Source: Breznakia pachnodae (GTDB taxonomy: Bacteria > Bacillota_I > Bacilli_A > Erysipelotrichales > Erysipelotrichaceae). Taken from it: DNA of 64,000 nucleotides. Shown piece by piece: positions 18,028-26,727 of the stretch. A program made the position numbers and the translations under genes. The stretch's first letter is position 1; every line of letters begins with the position of its first letter. The stretch spans positions 186,001 through 250,000 of the forward strand of contig NZ_JAUSUR010000005.1 of the NCBI RefSeq assembly GCF_030814225.1, given 5' to 3'. The notes under the pieces were generated by a model. It did no database searches. It was not told where the DNA came from and was given only the letters and a program-made list of their open reading frames with translations.

Positions 18028-18050
18028 TATAGTATTGTAACAATACTATA
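18028..18050. promoter_or_regulatory. Palindromic operator of the MarR-SDR cassette
   Basis: An 11-bp arm (TATAGTATTGT) and its perfect complement flank one central base. A further half copy lies just downstream (18012-18023). Placed 33 bases before the MarR ATG, the usual position for a MarR autoregulatory site. Confidence 0.65.
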
Positions 18051-18181
18051 ATGTTGTCATACAATAATCATTTGTCAATTATTAGAGCTACATTCCCTTA
18101 CATTAAGGTATATAAATAAAACTGGTCTTTCTAATTATTATAGAATTTCCTCTTCACGATCTTCAAAATATAAAATGATTA

Positions 18182-18232
18182 TTGACAAGTTAGAACACTT
18201 GTTCTATAATCGAATTAGAACAAGTGTTCTAA
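18182..18232 (+). promoter_or_regulatory. TetR promoter with paired operators
   Basis: TTGACA (18182-18187), 17-base spacer and TATAAT (18205-18210) make an ideal sigma-A promoter. The 16-bp dyad TAGAACACTTGTTCTA (18191-18206) fills the spacer, and its exact reverse complement (18216-18231) lies at the transcription start. Centres are 25 bp apart. This is the expected layout for tight repression by the adjacent TetR protein. Confidence 0.85.
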
Positions 18233-18251
18233 CTGTGAATGGAGGTATCTT

Positions 18252-18863
18252 ATGAGCAAAGGAAAAAAACAAACTACACGTGAAGATATATTGATTGCTA
18301 CACGCAAGTTATTTACAGAAAGTGGATATAATAATGTATCATTACGAGATATTGCAGCAGAACTGGATATTAGTGTTGGAAATCTTGCTTATTATTATAA
18401 AAGTAAACTAGAATTAATTGAAGCTGCCATTCTTGAAAAGCATACTCAAGAAATGATATTAGTTCCTGCGACAAATTTGCAAGAAGTGGATACATTATTG
18501 ATTCATACTCAAGAATTACAACAACAGCATCTATATTATTTCCGACAATATTCGCAATTATCGTCGATAAGTGAACCAATTAAGAAGCTTCAGGCAGAGG
18601 TGTTCCAAGATAACAAACATATCTTAAGTACTACTCTAGACAATCTACAAAAGACTGGTTTAATAAATCCACCTTGGTATGATGGGCAATACGAATCTCT
18701 GATTTCAGCTTTATTATTTCTACTTACTCGTTGGCACGAGCAAGATGCATTGGATAAAGAACTTAAAAATGAAACTCCAGATTTTCGAAAAACAGTCTGG
18801 GCATTACTTACTCCATTACTAACTGATAAAGGTCGTAATGAATGGAGTAACATACAAGGTTGA
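18252..18863 (+). CDS. TetR-family repressor
   Basis: 203 residues. The N-terminal HTH (about 8-55) has TRKLFTESGYNNVSLRDIAA and ends in VGNLAYYYKSK, the TetR signature. The C-terminal helical domain would bind an inducer. It is first gene of a two-gene unit with the SDR at 18927 (63-bp gap), under the doubly operated promoter immediately upstream. Ends in TGA, showing that TGA is a stop here. Confidence 0.9.
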   Translation: MSKGKKQTTREDILIATRKLFTESGYNNVSLRDIAAELDISVGNLAYYYKSKLELIEAAILEKHTQEMILVPATNLQEVDTLLIHTQELQQQHLYYFRQYSQLSSISEPIKKLQAEVFQDNKHILSTTLDNLQKTGLINPPWYDGQYESLISALLFLLTRWHEQDALDKELKNETPDFRKTVWALLTPLLTDKGRNEWSNIQG

Positions 18864-18926
18864 TACTATAAAAATTTGAATCAATATTTATTTATATTTA
18901 AAATATAAAACAAGGAGAAAACTAAA

Positions 18927-19649
18927 ATGAATTTACAATCAGATACTATATTAATTACTGGTGGCACATCAGGAATTGGTCTTGAGATGGCAAAGCAATT
19001 AACTTCATTAGGTAACACAGTTATTGTGACAGGTAGAGATATGTCTAAGTTAGAGGCAACTAAAAAAGATTTGCCAGAGGTTCACATATATCAAAGTGAT
19101 GTGAGTGATCCACAAGCAATTAAGGAACTTTACTCAAAAGTGACAACAGACTTCCCTAACCTAAATATATTAATAAACAATGCAGGAATTATGCGTGCAA
19201 TCGATTTTAATGATACTGAATATGATAAAGTATGTAGTGAAATTGATGTTAATTTAAATGGCCCCATTCGAATGACTCAAGAATTCTTGCCACATCTAAA
19301 ACAACAGACTACATCTGCTGTTGTTAATGTTTCATCTGGTCTTGCATTTATATCTTTCCCAAAAGCTCCTATATATAGTGCAGCAAAAATAGGACTTCAT
19401 ACTTACACAAAATCACTACGTCAACAATTAAAAGATACAAGTGTAAAAGTATTTGAAGTTGCTCCACCTAAAACTTCAAAACCTCTATTTAATCGTGATG
19501 ATCAAGAAAATGATGATAGTAGTCGTTTTCCTACGATGGATGTACCTAAAGTAGTTACTGTAACAATTAAAGGTATGAAAAAGAATAAACTGGAAATCCA
19601 ACCAGGAATGAGTAAGTTATTGAAATTCGCTGGAAGGTTAACACTTTAA
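18927..19649 (+). CDS. SDR oxidoreductase (DltE-like)
   Basis: NAD(P)-dependent short-chain dehydrogenase of 240 residues. TGGTSGIG binds the cofactor (residues about 11-18), NNAG follows near 87, and the active site is the NVSSG Ser with YSAAK Tyr/Lys. The C-terminal MKKNKLEIQPGMSKLL segment resembles DltE-like members. AAGGAG precedes the ATG. Co-transcribed with the TetR gene and probably derepressed by its inducer. Substrate unknown. Confidence 0.88.
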   Translation: MNLQSDTILITGGTSGIGLEMAKQLTSLGNTVIVTGRDMSKLEATKKDLPEVHIYQSDVSDPQAIKELYSKVTTDFPNLNILINNAGIMRAIDFNDTEYDKVCSEIDVNLNGPIRMTQEFLPHLKQQTTSAVVNVSSGLAFISFPKAPIYSAAKIGLHTYTKSLRQQLKDTSVKVFEVAPPKTSKPLFNRDDQENDDSSRFPTMDVPKVVTVTIKGMKKNKLEIQPGMSKLLKFAGRLTL

Positions 19650-19686
19650 TATTGAATCATCATCCTTATACATTTTAAAGTATAAT

Positions 19687-19750
19687 AAAGTAGCTGTAAC
19701 AAAATAGATTAATCAGATGATTAATCTATTTTGTTACAGCTACTTTTTTG
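19687..19750. terminator. Very long perfect hairpin terminator
   Basis: The arms at 19687-19715 and 19718-19746 are exact complements, 29 bp with a 2-base centre, followed by T6 on the plus strand. It ends the TetR-SDR unit and is unusually long for an intrinsic terminator. Confidence 0.85.
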
Positions 19751-19773
19751 AATTAAAACAATGACTTTTCATA

Positions 19774-19832
19774 TTGACTAACCTTTTTTGCTATGTTATT
19801 ATCTACATATAGTTAGCCGGCTAACTATATGT
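19774..19832 (+). promoter_or_regulatory. MarR-rhodanese promoter and 28-bp palindromic operator
   Basis: TTGACT (19774-19779), a 17-base spacer and TATTAT (19797-19802). Immediately after -10 lies a perfect 28-bp palindrome (19805-19832) built of ACATATAGTTAGCC and its complement, over the transcription start. This fits autorepression by the MarR protein that follows. Confidence 0.85.
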
Positions 19833-19845
19833 AAGGAGATTGTTT

Positions 19846-20367
19846 ATGGAAAAATTTTCATTTGTTGATCGTCCAAGTAATCAGCGAATTCAATTATTGA
19901 ATAACGTTTCAGAATTAGACTCTACTATAACTGAGTTATTTCTTGATTTTCAATGGACTTATCGTAATATGCAAAAAGTATATGATGAAGTTCTTGATAA
20001 GAGTAATTTAAGTGAATCAAGATTTATTATTTTAATGTTTTTAAAGCAAGCACCAGATCATGAATTACTACCTTCTGTTATTTCAGAGAAATTAGGTGCT
20101 ACGAAAGCTACAGTTAGCAAACTGTTAAAGGCAATGGAACAAGTAGGCTTAATCAAGAAAAGTGTTTCTGCTTATGACAAACGATCAATCCCTGTACAAC
20201 TTACTGAAGTGGGAATGAATGTTTTAGAAGAATTTTTACCTAAGAATTTTCATACTGTCCATCAATTACTTGGCAGTCTTACTAATGAAGAAATCAAACA
20301 ATTTTCATATCTACTTGGAAAAATTAAGGAAGGCACTGAAACATGTACTTTAGAAATGGAGAAATAA
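19846..20367 (+). CDS. MarR-family regulator
   Basis: 173 residues with a winged HTH at about 60-125 (PSVISEKLGATKATVSKLLKA, then the wing VSAYDKRSIPVQLTEVG). The ATG at 19846 follows AAGGAGA; an earlier in-frame TTG is rejected. The next gene, a rhodanese-like protein, starts 4 bases after its stop, so they form one operon under the palindrome upstream. One candidate inducer is an electrophile or oxidant, as for many MarR-rhodanese pairs, but that is inference. Confidence 0.9.
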   Translation: MEKFSFVDRPSNQRIQLLNNVSELDSTITELFLDFQWTYRNMQKVYDEVLDKSNLSESRFIILMFLKQAPDHELLPSVISEKLGATKATVSKLLKAMEQVGLIKKSVSAYDKRSIPVQLTEVGMNVLEEFLPKNFHTVHQLLGSLTNEEIKQFSYLLGKIKEGTETCTLEMEK

Positions 20368-20370
20368 ATT

Positions 20371-20733
20371 ATGCAATCAAACAAAATTGAATTATTAGAA
20401 ACTTACCTTAGCTTATACATCAATCACTTTACTGTTTTAGAAAATATCGGAAAAGCTGATTCACCATATGTAGTATTAGATGTTCGTAATGCCCCAGCAC
20501 AAGTGAAAAAAGACCAAATCAAAGGTGCAATAGCAATTCCAGCAAAAGAATTGGCTAATCACCTAGATGAGTTAGACAAAACCAAAACTTATGTAGTTTA
20601 TGATTGGAACGGTGGAACAACGTTAGGTAAAGAAGCTTTACTTATCTTGTTATCAGCTGGTTTTGAAGCATATGAACTAGCTGGAGCTATCGAGGGATGG
20701 AAAGGTATGAATCTACCTATTGAAACTCTTTAA
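20371..20733 (+). CDS. Rhodanese-like protein lacking the catalytic cysteine
   Basis: 120 residues, one rhodanese fold: YVVLDVRN near residue 35, GAIAIPAKEL at 52, and the active-site loop YVVYDWNGGTTLG. The position that normally holds the sulfur-carrying Cys is Asp78, and there is no other Cys in the protein. It therefore cannot act as a sulfurtransferase and is more likely a binding or regulatory domain. Operon partner of the MarR gene. Confidence 0.85.
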   Translation: MQSNKIELLETYLSLYINHFTVLENIGKADSPYVVLDVRNAPAQVKKDQIKGAIAIPAKELANHLDELDKTKTYVVYDWNGGTTLGKEALLILLSAGFEAYELAGAIEGWKGMNLPIETL

Positions 20734-20747
20734 TTGATAATATAACG

Positions 20748-20778
20748 AAAACGCCTATCAAAATTGGCGCTTTTTTTA
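20748..20778 (+). terminator. Terminator of the MarR-rhodanese operon
   Basis: A short GC stem (CGCC / GGCG, with flanking A-T pairs) followed by T7. Confidence 0.6.
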
Positions 20779-20804
20779 TAATTTTTTTTATCTTTTTTTC
20801 ATTA

Positions 20805-20835
20805 TTGACATGTGAGCATACTCCAATGTTATACT
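20805..20835 (+). promoter_or_regulatory. MerR-type promoter with 19-bp spacer
   Basis: TTGACA (20805-20810) and TATACT (20830-20835) are separated by 19 bp, the stretched spacing that MerR activators correct by twisting DNA. An imperfect dyad (AGCATA and TATACT, 9 bp apart) occupies the spacer and overlaps -10. Confidence 0.8.
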
Positions 20836-20855
20836 TGCTTTAGGAGGTACTTACT

Positions 20856-21290
20856 ATGGCTACTTATACTGTAAATGAAGTATCAAAGATGTTGAAGATA
20901 CCTAGAGATACATTACGTTATTATGATCGTATTGGTTTACTTCAACCAAAACGAAGAGATAATAAATATCGAAGTTATTCGCAAGAAGAAATTATGGATT
21001 TAAAATATATATCTGTACTTAAATATGGAGGTTTTGCTTTAAGTGAGATTCAACAGATCTTAAATAATAAGCAAGATGATAAGAATGCTGCAACATCAAT
21101 TAAATGTACAATTGAATTACTAAATAAAAAAGAAGTGGAAACACAAAAAGCAATTAAAGTATATCAATATATATTACGTTTAATTGAACTATCAGTTCAT
21201 ACCTTAGAACATGAAAAGAAAGAAAATCCAGAAGTTGTAAATACATTAGTATCTAGTATCTATGATGAAATCAATAAGGAAGAGGATTGA
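20856..21290 (+). CDS. MerR-family regulator
   Basis: 144 residues. The N-terminal winged HTH has the signature MLKIPRDTLRYYDRIGLLQP and YRSYSQEEI, followed by a long dimerisation helix (about 75-125). No cysteine cluster for metal sensing; one Cys in the helix (ATSIKCTIELL). TTAGGAGG precedes the ATG. It is followed 4 bases later by the EFR1 gene, its likely target, under the 19-bp-spaced promoter. Confidence 0.9.
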   Translation: MATYTVNEVSKMLKIPRDTLRYYDRIGLLQPKRRDNKYRSYSQEEIMDLKYISVLKYGGFALSEIQQILNNKQDDKNAATSIKCTIELLNKKEVETQKAIKVYQYILRLIELSVHTLEHEKKENPEVVNTLVSSIYDEINKEED

Positions 21291-21294
21291 TAAT

Positions 21295-22068
21295 ATGAAA
21301 CATAATATTATATTTTATTTTTCTGGCACAGGAAACTGCCTACAAGCAACTAAAGAAATAGCAAAATCATTTGTGAATTGTGAAATACAATCGATGAGTA
21401 AAAATGGCTACCAATTAGATAAGGAATATGACACCGTTGGTTTCGTCTATCCAACGTACTTTCAAGGTATCCCCTTACAAGTCCATAAGTTCATTTCACA
21501 GCTGAATATACATAATAATAGTTATGTGTATTCAATCACAACGTATGGCTCTATGGCTGGCAATGCGCTAGCTCAGGTAAAGAAATTACTTGCTGTTAAA
21601 GATGTTACTTTAGATTATGGTGCTAAGCTTGTTATGTTCTCTAATTATGTTGTTATGTATAATATGAGTGAAAAGGTAAAAGAAAAGACTGAAAAGCCAA
21701 TGGAATTGATTCAGCCTATTATTGATGATATTAAACATAGACGTACAAATAAAGTACCAAATGGTGTTCCGCCACTAAACTGGTATTACAAGCTACGTGT
21801 CAGGAGTGTCCCATCCAAAGATAAACATTTCTCTGTTTCTGATGATTGCATATCCTGTGGTATCTGTAAGAAGGTATGTCCAGTAAAGAACATAACCCTT
21901 GATAAGAATAACAAACCAGTATTCAATCATCACTGTGAACAGTGTGTTGCTTGTATGCAGTACTGCCCAAAACGAGCAATTAACTATAAGCAGTTAACAC
22001 AAAAACGGAGACGTTATAGAAATCCTACCATTACTCATCAGGAGTTGTTCGAAAATAACAATTCTTAG
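21295..22068 (+). CDS. EFR1-family flavodoxin-ferredoxin protein
   Basis: 257 residues. An N-terminal flavodoxin-like domain (IIFYFSGTGNCLQATKEIAK, phosphate-binding loop SGTGN) is joined to a C-terminal ferredoxin domain with two 4Fe-4S motifs, CISCGICKKVCP and CEQCVACMQYCP. Such proteins carry electrons in anaerobes. The ATG at 21295 is used; the longer frame overlaps the MerR gene. Forms one operon with the MerR gene. Confidence 0.9.
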   Translation: MKHNIIFYFSGTGNCLQATKEIAKSFVNCEIQSMSKNGYQLDKEYDTVGFVYPTYFQGIPLQVHKFISQLNIHNNSYVYSITTYGSMAGNALAQVKKLLAVKDVTLDYGAKLVMFSNYVVMYNMSEKVKEKTEKPMELIQPIIDDIKHRRTNKVPNGVPPLNWYYKLRVRSVPSKDKHFSVSDDCISCGICKKVCPVKNITLDKNNKPVFNHHCEQCVACMQYCPKRAINYKQLTQKRRRYRNPTITHQELFENNNS

Positions 22069-22078
22069 CCTATATAAT

Positions 22079-22110
22079 AAGAGGTAACCATATCAATCTG
22101 GCTACCTCTT
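22079..22110. terminator. Bidirectional terminator
   Basis: Stem AAGAGGTA / TACCTCTT with an extra CC/GG pair inside, between the convergent EFR1 and GNAT genes. Confidence 0.7.
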
Positions 22111-22116
22111 ATTTAT

Positions 22117-23151
22117 TTAGTCATTTTTTAAAACACATTTAATTTTAGTTCCAGTAATTTGAAACCCATGCTTATCATAAAAATGATTTCTTCTTTCTTT
22201 ATTATTTGTATCTTGCTCATCTACCATAGACAATGAACCCCATATATAATTAAATCCATATTCTACAGCAATATCTTTACATAATTTCATTATATGCGAT
22301 CCAATTCCAATGTTTCGATTACTCAATACAATATCAACGATTTCTATATAATCCGCTTCCAGAGGAACATCATTCAATTCATACTCGTTCTTGTATCTAA
22401 ATTCTAAATGCATTCCAGGGGTGTCACCATTAGAATCTATATAATATATTGTTGGTGATTTTTCACCAAAATTATACTTTAAAAACAATGCGTATTTTCT
22501 ATTATCTTTTCCAGTGAACTTTCTAATATAAATATTTTCATCATTAGTCTCACCCATTAAATAAGATTCTTTTATTTTTTCTAATTGATATTGCAGCGGA
22601 TCTACTTTTTTAAGAAACTCATAATAAGGTACAACCACTGTTCGCTCATATCTTCCTCTCATTGATTTCGAATTATATTCTACTCTTTCTAATGTCGCTC
22701 CTTCATTTAGATAAACAAAAAATCGATAAGTATCTGTGTGATCACCAGTTTTAACATTTATCCAAAACTTACCACCACTTGAATTAATTCTTTCAATATT
22801 AGAAAATGTCGGAGAGAAATAGAAAACTTGGTTCCCTTTTAGGACTAATTTTAACTTTAGTCGTAAGTATTTACGTGTAAAATCAAGACAATATTCAATT
22901 AATTCATACATATATTCATTACTGCCTGAAGCACCAATACAAGGATTAATTTTAATATTTTTCACTTCTGATGACAAATATGCATTTAATATATCATACT
23001 GTTCTACGTCTCTTAAATAATCATTAGTCTTTTCATCCTCTTCTATGTCCTCAGTTATAAGCTCTTCATCATCATTAAATGTATTTAAGCTAGTATATTC
23101 ACTTTGTGTTGAATAACCTAATTTCTTTCTAATAAAACCTATTAATCCCAT
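22117..23151 (-). CDS. Protein with C-terminal GNAT acetyltransferase domain
   Basis: 344 residues. The last 90 residues look like a GNAT fold: DIVLSNRNIGIGSHIMKLC gives the acetyl-CoA loop (NRNIGIGS, a variant of R/QxxGxG/A), then FYDKHGFQITG near the end. The N-terminal 250 residues are of unknown family; the first 60 are acidic. AAAGGAT precedes the ATG. Substrate unknown. Confidence 0.7.
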   Translation of the reverse strand: MGLIGFIRKKLGYSTQSEYTSLNTFNDDEELITEDIEEDEKTNDYLRDVEQYDILNAYLSSEVKNIKINPCIGASGSNEYMYELIEYCLDFTRKYLRLKLKLVLKGNQVFYFSPTFSNIERINSSGGKFWINVKTGDHTDTYRFFVYLNEGATLERVEYNSKSMRGRYERTVVVPYYEFLKKVDPLQYQLEKIKESYLMGETNDENIYIRKFTGKDNRKYALFLKYNFGEKSPTIYYIDSNGDTPGMHLEFRYKNEYELNDVPLEADYIEIVDIVLSNRNIGIGSHIMKLCKDIAVEYGFNYIWGSLSMVDEQDTNNKERRNHFYDKHGFQITGTKIKCVLKND

Positions 23152-23451
23152 ATATTATCCTTTCTTTTCAGTTTGTTTTTCATGTAACTACTCAAATTAA
23201 TAAAGAGCAATACAATAATCATTATATACTCTAGTCCTTTAAGTTTAAAGTATACATTTTCTCCCGATTTATTTAAACTTTATTCATTATTTTGTGCTAA
23301 TTAGCACTTTTTTTATGCTTTTTATGACATTTTTGTGTCTATATATGACATGAATTTACAAAATATGTGCTGTTTTTTCTAAAAATTCGACTTTACACAA
23401 AAAAAGAGTTTATAACATAACTGCTAGAACTCTCTGTAATCTATTAAATTG
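23152..23451. other. Intergenic, no gene seen
   Basis: AT-rich. A small palindrome GTGCTAATTAGCAC (23294-23307) is followed by T7 and may be a weak plus-strand terminator. Nothing else stands out. Confidence 0.4.
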
Positions 23452-24042
23452 TTATATCATCGTTGCCCATTTGACAAACGTATGATGACTTACATCTAAT
23501 CTTCTTCCTGCTTCTTTTTGACTGATTTCTCCCAACTCCCATAGTTTTAATACTTCTTCGTATTCATCTGGTTTATCTATTTCAGGGCGTCCGAATCGTA
23601 TTCCCTTTTTCTTTGCTTCCTGAATTCCTTCTGCTTGTCGCTGTCTTGTATTTTCTCTTTACACTTCTGCCACATAGGATAATACTTGTAATACTAAACC
23701 TGATAGAAATTTACCTGTTAATCCATTCACTTGATTTCTTGTATCTAGTAATGGAAAGTCAATAACTACAATATCTACATCTTTATTCGATGTAAGGTTT
23801 TTCCATTGTTCAATTATTTCTTCATAGTTTCGACCTAAACGATCGATTGACTTGATAAAGACAGTATCACCTTTCTTTAATTTTCTAAGCATTCTCTTAT
23901 ATGCTTTACGATCAAAATCCTTTCCTGATTTTTTATCAACGAAAATTTGATTATTAGGAATATTTTCCTTTTCCATTGCTGTCATTTGTCGTTCTATATT
24001 TTGCCCATTTGTTGATACTCTTACATACCCGTACTGTTTCAT
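23452..24042 (-). pseudogene. Serine recombinase (resolvase/invertase) with an internal stop
   Basis: The frame opens with the resolvase signature YGYVRVSTNGQNIERQ (catalytic Ser in RVST), then IFVDKKSGKDFDRKAY and SIDRLGRNYEEI, and is closed by TAA at 23659-23661. The same frame continues through RENTRQRQAEGIQEAKKKGI, FGRP and a C-terminal HTH (ISQKEAGRRLDVSHHTFVKW) to a stop at 23452. Family members read about AEQEREN where this one has AEV-stop-REN, so a point mutation broke it. The catalytic domain could still be made. Marks one edge of the accessory island. Confidence 0.88.
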
Positions 24043-24507
24043 AACCTTTCATACCTCCTAGTACCCCCTAAGCATATATTCGCTAGGATATCACAAATTT
24101 TAGCTCTTCGTCATTTGATTTACTCTTTTTGAATTTTAAGAGTAACATGATGAAAATCGTATGTAACCTTTCCTGTTTATTACAAATTAGACATTATTTA
24201 TAGATTTAATATCTGTTGGAATTCAAAGTAATTATCGCCCTTTTGAACTGTTTTATTCATTAGAATTATTTACGTTTACTGCCGTTTTTTCACCTGCCAG
24301 TTCCCCTTATAAACCAGCTATTCTAATAAGTATTTGATGTAAGATATCAATATCATTTGTTCCCTATAATGCTCTAATAATTCCCTCTATGTTGTGGAAA
24401 GATTCTCTATTTATTATTCTGAATTATATTTAAAAACATCGCCATAGATTAGTCGGGTTTTTTTTTAAAATCGTTCACTTAAATTTTGTATTTTTTAAAT
24501 GTTGAAA
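24043..24507. other. Gene-free stretch upstream of the recombinase
   Basis: No intact gene. The minus strand has a protein-like stretch interrupted by several stops (about 24240-24390; includes TNDIDILHQILIRIAG), probably decayed mobile DNA. I cannot name it. Confidence 0.35.
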
Positions 24508-24542
24508 TAAAAAAACAGATACTGTTTTTATACAATATCTGT
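24508..24542 (-). terminator. Terminator downstream of the metallophosphoesterase gene
   Basis: On the minus strand ACAGATA and TATCTGT pair (10-bp stem with one mismatch) and T7 follows. Confidence 0.7.
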
Positions 24543-24675
24543 ATTTAAAAATGTATTACTTAAAATTAACACTTGCTTCTTAATACTGATTTCGTCAGTA
24601 CTCATGTGGATAAAACATACTGTTTCACTATTTCTATCTTTACTTGTAGAATCATTTCAATACTTTTAAAATACA

Positions 24676-26727
24676 TTACTCATTGGATTTAAAAAGCTTT
24701 ATATTTAACGCATTCAAATAATCAATTGCATCATTAATATTATCAAATCTTTTTCTATACCTTTTCCTAGCAATTGTCTTCTCAACTGTAAATTTAGTTT
24801 TGTTTCCCTTTTTTTCTCGATATATATTTGCAATATCATCAATATTTGTATCATGTTTATAAGTAATTAACTCAAGTTTCTTTAAATGATTAATTGCAAT
24901 TGGTGACTTTCTATATTTTTCCCCCTTAGATTGTTTTACAAATTGATTTATAATTGATTGTAATTCTAATCCTGTATTCATTTTTGAATATATTGAACAC
25001 ACAACAAAAAACTTCTTTCCAACAAACTCAACATTTTTTTCTCTACCTCTTGAAGCAGAAATATGATGATGACCATGTATCGCCCCAATTATATTATTCT
25101 CTTTAAAAATATTAAGAAGCTCTTTTAGAGAGCAAAAATTGTCGGCATTATATGCACTACTTTTGGGTGAAAGCATACTTAATTCATTGAATAATGGTGC
25201 ATGAGATACAATGATTGTTGGAGTAATATTATCATCACAAAGTAGTCTTTTTAGCGTTTTATACATAAATTGCTGTGATTCTAACTTTCTTTTTACTAAA
25301 GCAACGGGTACTGTTAAACCTATATACCTAATGTCTTGATAATAGAATACTTCATTATTTAATATACTCATGTTAGGAAAACGAGAAGAAAGTTTAAGCT
25401 TAATGACATCATAGAAAGAACTATTTCCAATAGGTAAATATGGCCAAGACTCATCCGGATTCTCAACCAATTTCTTAAACCAGTATTCATCTCTATAATC
25501 ATCAAATTCACTTTCTTTTTCTGTATCATTATTTACTATATTTGACAGTTCATGATTTCCTATTACTATTATTCCTTCCATGTTCATATCTTCAACAACC
25601 GAATCAGATAAATCTCCGGCTATAATATTAAAATTATCATTCTGAAAAGGGATTTTTCCATTTATAGAGTGAATATCAGAAACTACATTTATTAAATTAT
25701 TATTTCTAGTCATCAGTATATTGGTAAACAATGGTTCTAAGGTTGAGGGATGGATACTGTGCGCTACATAGTTCTTTCTAACATTACTTAATGCAATTCC
25801 TACATTTGAGCGTAGCATTGGTTTATATAGATCGACAGCACTATTTTCTACAGTCATTAATTCTTTCTTAATTTCGATTTGTGATTTAGCAGGTAATAGA
25901 CTTAAATGTGGGATCGAATAACTTGAAATATAAGCTTGAGCATAAACAGAATTTATCAATTCTCCATTTTTAAAATTTTCCACCAGATTTACCCTCTCTC
26001 CATCTGTAGCGATGGGTAATTCTATAGTTGATTCAACCACAAATTTTAGAAATTCAACTAAATATCCCGTAATACCAGTATTTTGATTTACATCATATAA
26101 AAACTTTCCAGGCAAGTTAGCAGATAAAGGTCCTGTCTCTTCATGCTGTAGCATCCTTCCTAAAATTTGCATCATAAATAAAGGATAATTAAAAATTTCT
26201 TGATAATAGTGATTAGCTAAATTAGTCGATTTTCCTACTTGTCGTAGTGATTGTTTAATATACGTCATCAAGTTTGGTTTATGATTTTTAATATATTCTA
26301 TAGTTGATTCTGGATGTAATAACGTTAAAATAGCTGCCTTTTGAATATAGTTCCTTGCTGTATCATATGGAATTGCTGAAAATATTATTTCATCTTTCTT
26401 TTTAATTATTATTTTTCTCTCATTGAGGTTATAAACTAGATTGAAGTAGGAGCCTCCATGAATAACTTTGTTTACTGGACGCCTTCTATTTTCAGGATAG
26501 CGGCTTAACAAATCGTCTAATCCATCAAACGTGTTGATAGTATTTTTAATTACTGAGACTCCTAAGGATTTTTGAATTTCTTTAATTTCACGCTTTACTT
26601 TTTTTATTTCTTTCTCAGTCCAATCACGACCATAACCACTTAAATCTTGGTCTTTTAGACTTTCTTCTAAGTAATTTACTCTAAACTCTAGTTTTTCTAA
26701 TTCATCCAGTTTTTTTAGTTCATTCAT
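24676..26727 (-). CDS. Large protein with C-terminal metallophosphoesterase domain
   Basis: 683 residues. The calcineurin-like phosphoesterase core is complete: SDIHS (Asp351, His353), GDLSD (Asp372), GNHE (Asn391, His392), SHAP (His509) and GHHH (552-554). It should hydrolyse phosphate esters or nucleotides with two metals. The first 60 residues are a likely coiled coil and residues about 70-340 an unknown helical domain, with VRKNYVAHS near 316 vaguely like an RX4-6H HEPN motif. A basic tail follows. AT-rich island DNA; the next minus-strand gene upstream encodes a restriction-like nuclease. A defence role is inference. Confidence 0.75.
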   Translation of the reverse strand: MNELKKLDELEKLEFRVNYLEESLKDQDLSGYGRDWTEKEIKKVKREIKEIQKSLGVSVIKNTINTFDGLDDLLSRYPENRRRPVNKVIHGGSYFNLVYNLNERKIIIKKKDEIIFSAIPYDTARNYIQKAAILTLLHPESTIEYIKNHKPNLMTYIKQSLRQVGKSTNLANHYYQEIFNYPLFMMQILGRMLQHEETGPLSANLPGKFLYDVNQNTGITGYLVEFLKFVVESTIELPIATDGERVNLVENFKNGELINSVYAQAYISSYSIPHLSLLPAKSQIEIKKELMTVENSAVDLYKPMLRSNVGIALSNVRKNYVAHSIHPSTLEPLFTNILMTRNNNLINVVSDIHSINGKIPFQNDNFNIIAGDLSDSVVEDMNMEGIIVIGNHELSNIVNNDTEKESEFDDYRDEYWFKKLVENPDESWPYLPIGNSSFYDVIKLKLSSRFPNMSILNNEVFYYQDIRYIGLTVPVALVKRKLESQQFMYKTLKRLLCDDNITPTIIVSHAPLFNELSMLSPKSSAYNADNFCSLKELLNIFKENNIIGAIHGHHHISASRGREKNVEFVGKKFFVVCSIYSKMNTGLELQSIINQFVKQSKGEKYRKSPIAINHLKKLELITYKHDTNIDDIANIYREKKGNKTKFTVEKTIARKRYRKRFDNINDAIDYLNALNIKLFKSNE

